Below are positions 14,722-23,617 of a DNA stretch of 64,000 nt, piece by piece (positions within the stretch are counted from its first letter, which is position 1; every line of letters begins with the position of its first letter). A model generated the notes under the pieces. The model saw only the letters and a program-made list of their open reading frames with translations. It made no database searches and was not told the DNA's origin. A program made the translations under genes and the position numbers. This DNA is from CAYVHU01 sp964451415 (GTDB taxonomy: Bacteria; Pseudomonadota; Alphaproteobacteria; Rhodospirillales; Magnetovibrionaceae): the NCBI GenBank assembly GCA_964451415.1, contig CAYVHU010000005.1, forward strand, positions 1 to 64,000, written 5' to 3'.

Positions 14722-17328
14722 ATGTCGCGTTATAATTTCAAGGCCGCCGAAGCCAGATGGCAACGAATCTGGGACGAACGAAAGACCTTTCAAGCTCAAG
14801 ACGACGCTCAGGCCCAAAACGCCGGGAACTCAGATTCGGGGCAAGACCCCCAACGGCGCAAGTATTATGTGCTGGAGATGTTTCCCTACCCCTCGGGGCG
14901 GATCCATATGGGGCATGTGCGTAACTACACCCTTGGGGATGTGGTGGCACGCTTTAAACGGGCTCAAGGATACAATGTCCTTCACCCCATGGGCTGGGAT
15001 GCGTTCGGCTTGCCCGCCGAAAATGCAGCGATTCAAAATAAAACGCACCCGGCGAAATGGACCGATCAAAACATCGCCGCCATGAAGGCGCAGTTGAAAA
15101 CCATGGGCCTGTCATATGATTGGCGCCGAGAAATTGCCACCTGTCGCCCGGAATACTACCGTCACGAACAAAAAATGTTCCTGGACTTCCTTAAAGCCGG
15201 GCTGGCGTACCGCAAGGAATCATGGGTCAACTGGGATCCCGTCGAGCACACCGTTCTGGCAAATGAACAGGTAATCGACGGCAAAGGCTGGCGTTCCGGC
15301 GCAGCGGTGGAAAAGAAGAAGCTGTCGCAGTGGTTTTTAAAAATCACCGCCTATGCCGACGACCTTTTAAAGGGACTAGACGAACTAAAGCGTTGGCCGC
15401 AAAAAGTCCGCACCATGCAGCAAAACTGGATCGGTCGCTCCGAGGGGGCACGGATCTTTTTTAGCCTTGCCGGACGCGAAGACAAACTGGAAATTTACAC
15501 GACCCGTCCCGACACGCTTTTTGGCGCCTCGTTCATGGCCATCGCTGCAAACCACCCGCTAGCCTTGGAACTGGCGAAAAAAAATCCCGAACTCAATGCC
15601 TTTATTCAACACTGCAATGCGCTCGGCACATCAGAAGCCGCCATCGAAAGTGCCGAAAAAGAAGGCTTTGATACGGGCCTCAAGGCCAGACACCCCTTTA
15701 TCGAAGATCTGGAGCTGCCGGTATACGTCGCAAATTTCGTCCTCATGGAATATGGTGCCGGCGCTATTTTCGGGTGCCCCGCACACGACCAGCGCGATAT
15801 GGATTTTGCCCGTAAATACGCCCTGCCCGTGATCCCCGTGATCGCCCCGCTAAACATTGTAGAAACACAACAAAAATTGAAGTGGTGTGCGGATTTCGCC
15901 GACACCGCACAGGAAGCCTTCACCGATGAAGGTATCGTCGTGAATTCCGAATTCCTGAACGGACTTCACGCCGACACCGCCGGATCGGCAGCCATTGCGA
16001 AGCTGCAAGACCTTGGCGTCGGTGAGGGTACGGTCCAATATCGTTTGCGCGATTGGGGCGTGTCGCGACAACGCTATTGGGGCTGTCCCATACCCATTAT
16101 TCACTGCCAGGACTGTGGCCCGGTTGCGGTGCCTCTCGATCAACTACCCGTGACGCTACCCGATGACGTAGACCTCGGCGGTGGTGGCAACCCACTGGAA
16201 CGCCATCCCACATGGAAACACACCACCTGCCCCACCTGTGGTCGGGAGGCGGTGCGCGAGACCGACACTTTCGATACCTTTTTCGAATCTTCGTGGTACT
16301 TTGCGCGTTTTACAGACCCGCTCGGTGACGGGCCGTTCAGCGTAGCGGCGGCTGATTACTGGCTGCCGGTAGATCAGTATATCGGTGGTGTCGAACATGC
16401 CGTTCTGCACTTGCTGTATTCGCGTTTTTTCACCCGTGCGCTACGAGACTGCGGTTATCTTAATATCAAAGAACCCTTCGCAGGATTGATGACCCAGGGC
16501 ATGATCTGCCATGAAACCTACAAGACGGCGGACGGAGCCTGGCTGACACCGGATGAGGCGCAAAAACGCGACCCTGCTGAGTATGTTGTTGGGCGTTCTG
16601 AAAAAATGTCCAAGTCAAAGAAAAACGTTGTTGATCCGGAACTAATTATCGACGCTTACGGTGCGGACACGGCGCGCCTGTTCATGTTATCCGACAGCCC
16701 GCCGGAACGTGATCTGGACTGGACCGACGCCGGCATAGAAGGTGCGTGGCGCTATATCGGGCGCGTGTGGCGATTGATTGGCACGTGTACGACCGGTCTT
16801 TGTCCGTGCGCAACGACGTTGAGCGATGAAATAACCGGTGAAACCCTGCGAATTCGCGCTCAAACGCACAAAACCATCGATGCCGTGACGCGCAATTTGG
16901 GAACTTTTCACTTCAACAAGGCCGTCGCGTACATTCGCAAACTCACCAACGCCCTTGAAGATTTCAAAATTGACGACGGCGCCGCCAAATGGGTACGCCG
17001 TGAAGCCTTTGAGGCCGTTGCCCGCATGATCAATCCCATGATGCCACACTTGGCAGAAGAGCTATGGCGCGCTTTGGGCCATGATGCTTTGATCGCGAAC
17101 GCGCCGTGGCCCATCGCCGACCCGAAGCTGTTGATAGACGACACCGTTACCGTCGCCGTACAGGTCAATGGCAAAATGCGCGGTGCCATAGAATTGCCAA
17201 AAGATTGCCCGAAAGAACAAGCGCAAAACGCTGCATTGACGCTGGACACCGCGCTGGCCGCAATGCAAGGCAAGGAGCCCCGCAAAATCATAGTGGTTAC
17301 AAACAGGATCGTGAATGTCGTCGTGTAG
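14722..17328 (+). CDS. leuS: Leucyl-tRNA synthetase
   Basis: The 868-residue class I synthetase charges tRNA-Leu. The HIGH motif appears as PYPSGRIHMGHVRNY near residue 55 and the KMSKS loop as EKMSKSKKN near 630. The editing domain lies between them, with TTRPDTLFGASFMAIA and the GAIFGCPAHDQRD segment that carries the catalytic Asp. The anticodon-binding domain and the C-terminal tail follow (VQVNGKMRGAIELP). Length and domain order are normal. The stop overlaps the start of lptE by 14 bases. Confidence 0.97.
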   Translation: MSRYNFKAAEARWQRIWDERKTFQAQDDAQAQNAGNSDSGQDPQRRKYYVLEMFPYPSGRIHMGHVRNYTLGDVVARFKRAQGYNVLHPMGWDAFGLPAENAAIQNKTHPAKWTDQNIAAMKAQLKTMGLSYDWRREIATCRPEYYRHEQKMFLDFLKAGLAYRKESWVNWDPVEHTVLANEQVIDGKGWRSGAAVEKKKLSQWFLKITAYADDLLKGLDELKRWPQKVRTMQQNWIGRSEGARIFFSLAGREDKLEIYTTRPDTLFGASFMAIAANHPLALELAKKNPELNAFIQHCNALGTSEAAIESAEKEGFDTGLKARHPFIEDLELPVYVANFVLMEYGAGAIFGCPAHDQRDMDFARKYALPVIPVIAPLNIVETQQKLKWCADFADTAQEAFTDEGIVVNSEFLNGLHADTAGSAAIAKLQDLGVGEGTVQYRLRDWGVSRQRYWGCPIPIIHCQDCGPVAVPLDQLPVTLPDDVDLGGGGNPLERHPTWKHTTCPTCGREAVRETDTFDTFFESSWYFARFTDPLGDGPFSVAAADYWLPVDQYIGGVEHAVLHLLYSRFFTRALRDCGYLNIKEPFAGLMTQGMICHETYKTADGAWLTPDEAQKRDPAEYVVGRSEKMSKSKKNVVDPELIIDAYGADTARLFMLSDSPPERDLDWTDAGIEGAWRYIGRVWRLIGTCTTGLCPCATTLSDEITGETLRIRAQTHKTIDAVTRNLGTFHFNKAVAYIRKLTNALEDFKIDDGAAKWVRREAFEAVARMINPMMPHLAEELWRALGHDALIANAPWPIADPKLLIDDTVTVAVQVNGKMRGAIELPKDCPKEQAQNAALTLDTALAAMQGKEPRKIIVVTNRIVNVVV

Positions 17329-17911
17329 AACTTATCAATCAGGAGCTTCGTTGCGCGCAATGTCTGTGGCGCGGCATGGTCTTGTGTCGACGGTCATTCT
17401 GACGACGGGCCTCTTGTTGTCATCTTGCGGGTTTCGCCCGCTTTACGGACGCAGTACGGCGCAGCCAGATGTTTCCCGAAGCTTGGCCTCGGTTGAAATT
17501 GCGCCCATTTCAGATCGCATGGGACAAATGTTGCGCACCGCACTGAAACGTCGCCTGACGCCCTATGGGGCACGCGTACCGACCCTATATACACTTAAGA
17601 TTCAGCTGCGCGAAGCCATCACCAAGGTGGCCATCGACAAAGCTTCCTTCGCCACCCGCGCAAATCTGCGCGTTACCGCGAATTTTCGATTGTTACGCAA
17701 CCAGGACAATAAACAAATCACCGCAGGAAACCCCTTTGCCGTGGCCAGTTATAATATTCTGAACTCAGATTTCGCCACCCTTGCGGCGCGGGCCGATGCA
17801 CGCAAGCGCGCCGTTGAGAATCTGGCCGACGATATCCACACGCGGCTGGCCATCGTTCTTCGAACTCCTACACAGAATCGAGATATACGCACGCAACCAA
17901 AGACCCGTTAA
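17315..17911 (+). CDS. lptE: LPS-assembly lipoprotein LptE
   Basis: The 198-residue protein has a signal with the lipobox LLSSC and the mature start CGFRPLYG, which is the signature of alphaproteobacterial LptE. LptE sits inside the LptD barrel in the outer membrane and helps place lipopolysaccharide on the cell surface. The start overlaps the end of leuS by 14 bases, which suggests translational coupling. A second in-frame ATG at about 17360 would still leave the lipobox intact and may be the real start. It is followed by holA, the usual order leuS-lptE-holA. Confidence 0.9.
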   Translation: MSSCRTYQSGASLRAMSVARHGLVSTVILTTGLLLSSCGFRPLYGRSTAQPDVSRSLASVEIAPISDRMGQMLRTALKRRLTPYGARVPTLYTLKIQLREAITKVAIDKASFATRANLRVTANFRLLRNQDNKQITAGNPFAVASYNILNSDFATLAARADARKRAVENLADDIHTRLAIVLRTPTQNRDIRTQPKTR

Positions 17912-17948
17912 GATAACGCCCAAAGACCAACGTTATGAAATCTATGCT

Positions 17949-18980
17949 ATGAAACTTACGGGAGCGAAAATCGAAGGTTTTCTGCGTATGCCTGACCCGA
18001 AGGCACGCGCTATCTTGGTGTTCGGGCCCGACGAGGGTCTGGTGCGCGAACGCGCGGGACACCTTGGAAAAACGGTACTGGACGACCTTTCCGATCCCTT
18101 TCGGGTCGTCGAACTTTCCGCAAACGTTCTTAAAGAAGACCCCGCCCGTCTTACGGACGAAGCCATGGCCATGGCCTTTGGCGGCGGACGACGCGTGGTC
18201 CGCGTGCGTCAGCTCGGCGATGCCGGCGCAGCCGCCTGCCGCTCGTTTCTCGAACACGATCACCCCCCAGAGGCTCTGGTCGTGATTGAGGCCGGTGACC
18301 TGACACCACGCTCAAAACTCCGCAAGTTGTTCGAAAGCGCCAAAAATGCCGTCGCCATTCCGTGCTATGCGGACGACGCCCGCACCCTGCCCGATGTCAT
18401 TCGCCAAAGCCTAGCACAACATGGCCTTGACATTGAGCGTAACGCCATGGCCTTGCTGGAGCAAAGCCTAGGTGCGGATCGTTCTGTCACACGCAACGAA
18501 CTGGACAAGCTTGCGCTTTATATGGGGAGCGAAAAACACGTCACAGAAACCCATGTTCGCGCGGTCATCGGCGACAGCGCCGCGATGGGCCTGGACGATG
18601 TCATCTATGCCACCGCAAGCGGCGATACTGAACGGCTCGAAAACACCCTGGCGCGCGTTCTGGCCGATGGCCTGAACCCCGTACAAATTATACGGGCAAC
18701 GCAACGCCACTTTCAAAAACTTCACATGACACTCGGAAACATGGCCAACGCGACGCCCGCCACGCAAGCCATGCGCGCGTTGCGCCCCCCCATCATGTTC
18801 ATGCGTGCAGACGCCTTTCGTCGGCAATTAACGTTATGGCCCCTGCACAAACTGTCCCGGGCTTTCGATATTTTGATCCAGGCGGAGATAGATTGTAAAA
18901 CAACCGGGCTGCCCGCCGCCGCCATCACGGGCCGGGCGCTGCTTACACTAACCCGCGCCGCACGCGCCGGAAAACGTTAA
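17949..18980 (+). CDS. holA: DNA polymerase III delta subunit HolA
   Basis: From ATG 17949 the protein has 343 residues, a normal size. It begins with KLTGAKIEGFLRMPD, followed by AILVFGPDEGLVRERAG, the degenerate P-loop region of clamp-loader delta. Later parts such as LEQSLGADRSVTRNELDKLALYMG and the PVQIIRATQRHFQKLH region match the C-terminal collar domain. Delta opens the beta sliding clamp. A longer open frame begins at 17781 but overlaps lptE by 131 bases and is not conserved. The gene converges on parB. Confidence 0.92.
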   Translation: MKLTGAKIEGFLRMPDPKARAILVFGPDEGLVRERAGHLGKTVLDDLSDPFRVVELSANVLKEDPARLTDEAMAMAFGGGRRVVRVRQLGDAGAAACRSFLEHDHPPEALVVIEAGDLTPRSKLRKLFESAKNAVAIPCYADDARTLPDVIRQSLAQHGLDIERNAMALLEQSLGADRSVTRNELDKLALYMGSEKHVTETHVRAVIGDSAAMGLDDVIYATASGDTERLENTLARVLADGLNPVQIIRATQRHFQKLHMTLGNMANATPATQAMRALRPPIMFMRADAFRRQLTLWPLHKLSRAFDILIQAEIDCKTTGLPAAAITGRALLTLTRAARAGKR

Positions 18981-19038
18981 TATTAGCATACGATATAATA
19001 GACCAATAAATTTATAACACTATTGCAACGAACCCGTT

Positions 19039-19932
19039 CTAAGCGACTTTCGCCCCCCTCAGGGATTCGTGACTAAGTCGTGCAAGAATACCGTCCAACT
19101 GTTCCAGGCTTTCATAGTGAACGCTCAGCGTACCCCGGCCGCCATGATCGTTGATGCTCACCTTAAGGCCCAAAAGATTCTCTAGGTCGTTTTCCAGCGC
19201 CAGTGTGTCGGCATCTTTGACCGTTTTGCGGACGCTTTTGGGGAATCCTTTCGCGGATGAAACCGGCGTGTCACCTTTGGCCAGTTTTTCGGTTTGACGC
19301 ACATTAAGACCCTTTTTAACCACTTCATGCGCCAGAGCAACGGCATTTTCCGCCCCCACCAACGCACGCGCATGCCCGGCACTCAACGTCCCGTCGTTCA
19401 ACATCGCCTTGACATCATCGGGCAACGTTAACAAACGCAGCATATTTGCCACATGGGAACGACTTTTCCCCAAGGATTTAGCCAGAACTTCCTGGGTATG
19501 ACTGAATTCACCCATGAGCCGCCGATAGCCGTCGGCCTCTTCCAAAGGAGAAAGGTCCTGGCGTTGCAGATTTTCAATCAGAGCAACTTCAAGGGTTTCG
19601 CGATCATTGAAATCACACACGATCACGGGAACGTCGTGAACCTGGGCCAGTTGCGCCGCACGCCAACGCCGTTCTCCGGCAATGATCTCGAAAGCACCGG
19701 CTTTCCGGGGGTGCGGGCGCACCAGCAAGGGCTGCAACACCCCCTTGGCACGGATGGAATCCGCCAGATCGCGCAAACCATCTTCCGCAAAAGCCTGTCT
19801 CGGCTGATACTGACCGGGGGACAAATCCGTCACCGCCACCGACCGGGAGGTCTCGCTATCTCCCAGATTGGAAAATTCATTTGCGTCCCCGCCCAGGAGT
19901 GCGGACAGCCCCATACCCAGCTTTTTCGCCAT
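19039..19932 (-). CDS. parB: Chromosome-partitioning protein ParB
   Basis: The 297-residue CTP-dependent clamp protein has the ParB N-terminal domain with QPRQAFAEDGLRDLADSI, the CTP-binding GERRWRAAQLA, and the helix-turn-helix region SLGKSRSHVANMLRLLTLPD. A C-terminal dimerisation domain follows. The first residues (MAKKLGMGLSALLGG) are the usual ParB start that contacts ParA. ParB loads at parS and spreads along DNA near the origin. Two parS-like sites occur nearby, at 21531 and 23554. ParA lies 77 bases upstream on the same strand. Confidence 0.96.
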   Translation of the reverse strand: MAKKLGMGLSALLGGDANEFSNLGDSETSRSVAVTDLSPGQYQPRQAFAEDGLRDLADSIRAKGVLQPLLVRPHPRKAGAFEIIAGERRWRAAQLAQVHDVPVIVCDFNDRETLEVALIENLQRQDLSPLEEADGYRRLMGEFSHTQEVLAKSLGKSRSHVANMLRLLTLPDDVKAMLNDGTLSAGHARALVGAENAVALAHEVVKKGLNVRQTEKLAKGDTPVSSAKGFPKSVRKTVKDADTLALENDLENLLGLKVSINDHGGRGTLSVHYESLEQLDGILARLSHESLRGAKVA

Positions 19933-20009
19933 ACCCCGAAATCCTTATATTCAAATGTTATGCTGATTTTCCCGATGTCCGGCTAAATATCGAGCCGAAC
20001 ACCGGCACG

Positions 20010-20840
20010 CTAAATGCTGACGTGACCCTCACGACGCAGCACCTCGCCCGCGAGGTGAAGGTAGGCCTGAGAACCCGCACATTTCATGTCGTACATTAAA
20101 ACCGGCCGACCATAGGATGGGGCCTCGGACACGCGAACATTCCGCGGGATCACGGTTTTATAGACCTTGTCGCCGAAGTACTCGCGCACATCGTTCGCCA
20201 CCTGATCGGAAAGATTGTTTCGACTGTCAAACATGGTCAGTACAATGCCTTGGATTTCCAGGGCGGGGTTAAATACCTTGCGCACACGCTCGATGGTACG
20301 CATCAGGTGGCTCAGGCCTTCCAAGGCAAAAAACTCGCACTGTAGCGGCACCAAAACGGCATGGGACGCAACGAGGGCGTTCAAAGTCAAGAGCCCCAAG
20401 GCGGGTGGGCAGTCGATGAGCACATAATCATAGTTCTGCGCCCCGGCGCCAATGGCTTCAACGAGGCGGTGCTCACGACGATTCATACCGACCAGTTCAA
20501 GTTCCGCACCGGACAAATCCATGCCCGCAGGAACAATATCGAGGCCCGGCACGGAGGATTCCTGCACCGTTTCCTTCAACCGCGCACCACCGATAATCAT
20601 GCGGTAGGTATCCATGCGCCGGGCTTTGCGCTCGACGCCCAGTCCCGTGGAGGCGTTGCCCTGGGGATCGAGATCGATCACCAAAACGCGTTTTTTTACA
20701 GCGGCCAGGGCCGTTGCAAGATTGATGGTGGTCGTGGTTTTGCCCACGCCCCCTTTTTGATTAGCGACCGCGATGATACGCGGACCCTGTGCGGGTTCGG
20801 AGGTGTTCATGCCGGTTGCCACTTCATTCCAATTGGTCAT
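20010..20840 (-). CDS. parA: Chromosome-partitioning ATPase ParA
   Basis: The 276-residue protein has the deviant Walker A motif KGGVGKTTT near residue 30, the DLDPQGNASTGLG motif, and VLIDCPPALGLLTLNAL. It is the ATPase that moves ParB-parS complexes toward the pole. Two starts are possible, ATG 20840 and ATG 20810; neither has a strong ribosome site and both keep the ATPase domain intact. The gene order rsmG-parA-parB, all on the minus strand, is a standard origin-proximal arrangement. Confidence 0.96.
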   Translation of the reverse strand: MTNWNEVATGMNTSEPAQGPRIIAVANQKGGVGKTTTTINLATALAAVKKRVLVIDLDPQGNASTGLGVERKARRMDTYRMIIGGARLKETVQESSVPGLDIVPAGMDLSGAELELVGMNRREHRLVEAIGAGAQNYDYVLIDCPPALGLLTLNALVASHAVLVPLQCEFFALEGLSHLMRTIERVRKVFNPALEIQGIVLTMFDSRNNLSDQVANDVREYFGDKVYKTVIPRNVRVSEAPSYGRPVLMYDMKCAGSQAYLHLAGEVLRREGHVSI

Positions 20841-20894
20841 GGGAGCGTGGGTGCTTCATCCAGTTAAAAACGTGGTCCCACGAAAACAGGGCTG

Positions 20895-21515
20895 TCAGGC
20901 CCGTGGGTACCGTTTGCGAATTTCGCTCAGCTCAAGGATTCTTCCCGACGCATCGCTTTGGCTGGGATGCGTTTCAAGTGCCATTGTCCAGTCTTTTTGG
21001 GCCGCCGTCAATTCCTCCACCCACCTTCGACCCTTGGGATAAATACCCTTTCCTGTGGATAAAAGGTGATGATCGGCTAAAAACAGCAATTTGTTCAGCG
21101 GCGCCAACGCCCGTGACGTCACCACGTCAGCCTCAAGGGGCGCGATCATTTCGATACGAGCGCTGTGAATAATCGCACCGGCTTGCGTCTCTCGATTGAC
21201 TTCACGCAAAAAAGCGGCCTTGCGCTGATCGCTTTCCACCAAATGATACTGCGCGGTGCCGGCACCCATGATGGCCAGAACCAAGCCCGGAAAGCCCGCT
21301 CCGGATCCCAGATCCACAACCCGCGCCCCGGGGGGAATCAGCGTAAACAACTGGGCGCTATCCAGCATGTGGCGCGTCCATAGATGAGGTAGGGTGGCCG
21401 GCCCCACCAGATTAATTTTAGCCTGCCATTTCCGCAGCAGTGCCGCATAGATCGTCAAATTCGCGAGTACTGTGTCCGCGACCCCCGTCTTGCGTTGAAA
21501 AGCAGCGGGCGTCAT
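20895..21515 (-). CDS. rsmG: 16S rRNA (guanine-527 N7) methyltransferase RsmG
   Basis: The 206-residue protein shows the RsmG/GidB methyltransferase core. The SAM-binding motif is VVDLGSGAGFPGLVLAI, and TRHMLDSAQLF and the VVTSRALAPLNKLL region are also present. It methylates G527 of 16S rRNA, the position whose loss gives low-level streptomycin resistance. Its start lies only 9 bases after the mnmG stop, so they are one operon. RsmG is preceded by GGAGGG, a good ribosome site. Confidence 0.95.
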   Translation of the reverse strand: MTPAAFQRKTGVADTVLANLTIYAALLRKWQAKINLVGPATLPHLWTRHMLDSAQLFTLIPPGARVVDLGSGAGFPGLVLAIMGAGTAQYHLVESDQRKAAFLREVNRETQAGAIIHSARIEMIAPLEADVVTSRALAPLNKLLFLADHHLLSTGKGIYPKGRRWVEELTAAQKDWTMALETHPSQSDASGRILELSEIRKRYPRA

Positions 21516-21524
21516 ATCCCCTCC

Positions 21525-23459
21525 TTAAAATGTTTCATGTGAAACATCGTGGCGCACCATATCCGATTTATCCTTTTCGGCATCGCGTTGGGGGTCCATC
21601 CGCCGCACATACGCCAACAACAAGGTTAATGCCGATGGCGTCACGCCGGAAATCCGCGCCGCCTGTCCCAGGGTTGCGGGCCTGACGTCCATGAGCTTCA
21701 TCCGCACCTCATGGGAAAGTCCCGAAATTTGTAGGTAATCCAGATCCGGCGGCAATTTCATAACCTCGTCTTGACGAAAGGCCTGGATATCCACCTCCTG
21801 ACGTTTCAGATATCCGGCATAACCCGCTTCAATTTCCACTTGCATGCGGGCGTCGAGCGAAACCGCCTCAAGTTCCGGCCATAGCCGGGAAACCTCGGCC
21901 CAACCGATATCTGGATAGCTTAACATTTGCGCGGCGCTGCGGCGTTGGCCATCCTGCTTGAGTTTAAGCCCGGCACGCGCCGCCGCCGCCGGGGTCGCTT
22001 GCAAGCGCGCCACCAAGGCCTGGGCCGCGGCTACTCTTTTTTGCCGCGCGCAAAAGGCCTCGGCCCTCTCGCGCCCGACGCAACCGACCCGCATCCCCAA
22101 AGGCGTCAACCGTAAATCAGCATTGTCCGCCCGCAAGCGCAAACGGTATTCCGCGCGCGACGTAAACATGCGGTAAGGTTCACGCGTGCCAAGGGTGACC
22201 AGATCGTCAATCATCACGCCGATATAGCCGTCTGCACGATCCAAAACAAATGTCTCATCGGAACCACGCCCTCTCAAGGCGGCATTCACCCCAGCCATCA
22301 AGCCCTGCGCGGCAGCTTCTTCATACCCCGTGGTGCCATTAATCTGGCCCGCAAAGAAAAGACCGGAAACGTGCCGGGTCTCAAGGGACGGATGAAGGTC
22401 TCGCGGATCAATAAAATCGTATTCGATGGCATAGCCTGGTTGCAACATCCGACAGCGTTCCAGACCCGGGATTGTTTTGAGCAACGCCAATTGAACGTCA
22501 CGCGGCAAGGATGTGGAAATGCCATTCGGGTAAACGGTGGGATCGTCGTAACCCTCCGGCTCAAGAAAAATCTGATGGTGGTCACGGTCTTTAAAACGGA
22601 CCACCTTGTCCTCGATGGAAGGGCAATACCGAGGTCCCATGCTTTCAATCTGACCGGAATACATCGGGCTACGATCAAGGTTCCTTGTAATCAGAGCGTG
22701 GCTCTGCGGCGTCGTCGCCGTGAGAAAACAATCGATTTGCCGTTGGGTGATAGCCTTGGTCAAAAAAGAAAACGGTTGCGGAACGGCGTCGCCCTTTTGA
22801 GGGCGGAGACCTTCCCAATTGATGGTTCGTCCATCAAGGCGCGGTGGTGTTCCGGTTTTGAGACGCCCCAGACGCATTCCCAATCGACGCAAGGTATAGG
22901 CAAGACCAACCGCACGGGGATCGCCGACGCGACCCGCCGGAAAGGTTTCCGCCCCCAGATGAATCAGACCGCGCAAAAAAGTGCCCGTGGTCAAAACCAC
23001 CGCGTGGGCACGAACTTCCTTTGCGTCACTCAAAACCAAACCCTCAAGCTGACCGTCTGCGGTACAGATCAGATCTTCGACCGAGGCCTCAAGCAGGGTC
23101 AAATTTGCATTGGTGGCAAGAATGTTTTGTACGGCGGCGGCATACAGTTTCCGATCCGCCTGTGCGCGTGGGCCGCGCACCGCAGGTCCCTTGGAGCGGT
23201 TGAGCATACGAAATTGGATGCCCCCCGCATCCGCCGCACGCCCCATGACGCCATCCAGGGCATCGACCTCCCGTACCAACTGCCCTTTCGCCAAACCACC
23301 AATGGCGGGATTGCAGGACATCTCGCCGATCGCGTCAAGGCGTTGGGTCACCAACACCGTGCGCGCGCCCATGCGCGCCGCCGCCGCCGCCGCTTCGGCA
23401 CCTGCGTGTCCGCCACCGACGACCGCGACATCATAATGAGGGTAACGATAATTGTTCAT
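21525..23459 (-). CDS. mnmG: tRNA uridine-34 modification enzyme MnmG
   Basis: The 644-residue FAD enzyme has the dinucleotide-binding GGGHAGAEAAAAAARMG near the N-terminus, the MSCNPAIGGLAKGQLVREVDA signature (split here), RSPMYSGQIES, and the C-terminal helical domain with a YAGYLKRQ motif. Together with MnmE it installs the 5-carboxymethylaminomethyl group on wobble uridines. It runs in the order mnmE-mnmG-rsmG. The last codons (HDVSHETF) contain a parS sequence at 21531-21546, so this end of the protein doubles as a ParB site. Confidence 0.96.
   Translation of the reverse strand: MNNYRYPHYDVAVVGGGHAGAEAAAAAARMGARTVLVTQRLDAIGEMSCNPAIGGLAKGQLVREVDALDGVMGRAADAGGIQFRMLNRSKGPAVRGPRAQADRKLYAAAVQNILATNANLTLLEASVEDLICTADGQLEGLVLSDAKEVRAHAVVLTTGTFLRGLIHLGAETFPAGRVGDPRAVGLAYTLRRLGMRLGRLKTGTPPRLDGRTINWEGLRPQKGDAVPQPFSFLTKAITQRQIDCFLTATTPQSHALITRNLDRSPMYSGQIESMGPRYCPSIEDKVVRFKDRDHHQIFLEPEGYDDPTVYPNGISTSLPRDVQLALLKTIPGLERCRMLQPGYAIEYDFIDPRDLHPSLETRHVSGLFFAGQINGTTGYEEAAAQGLMAGVNAALRGRGSDETFVLDRADGYIGVMIDDLVTLGTREPYRMFTSRAEYRLRLRADNADLRLTPLGMRVGCVGRERAEAFCARQKRVAAAQALVARLQATPAAAARAGLKLKQDGQRRSAAQMLSYPDIGWAEVSRLWPELEAVSLDARMQVEIEAGYAGYLKRQEVDIQAFRQDEVMKLPPDLDYLQISGLSHEVRMKLMDVRPATLGQAARISGVTPSALTLLLAYVRRMDPQRDAEKDKSDMVRHDVSHETF
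21531..21546. promoter_or_regulatory. parS-like site inside the 3' end of mnmG
   Basis: TGTTTCATGTGAAACA matches the bacterial parS consensus TGTTTCACGTGAAACA in 15 of 16 positions and keeps both arms perfect. It lies within the last codons of mnmG, about 1.6 kb from the parB start. Confidence 0.85.
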
Positions 23460-23553
23460 CGCGGGAACTTAAGCAGCGACCTGCCCAAAGTCAAACCTGG
23501 TGGCAGAAAAGAAAAACATGCCGTCGTTTGGAACCCCGCCCCCGCGCATTCTT

Positions 23554-23569
23554 TGTTTCACATGAAACA
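23554..23569. promoter_or_regulatory. parS-like site between mnmE and mnmG
   Basis: TGTTTCACATGAAACA matches the parS consensus in 15 of 16 positions and is the reverse complement of the site at 21531. It occupies the 158-base gap between the mnmG start and the mnmE stop. Confidence 0.87.
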
Positions 23570-23617
23570 ATCGAGATGTATCGTGCGAGATGTCTCACGC
23601 CTTGTTTGGTTCCCGGT

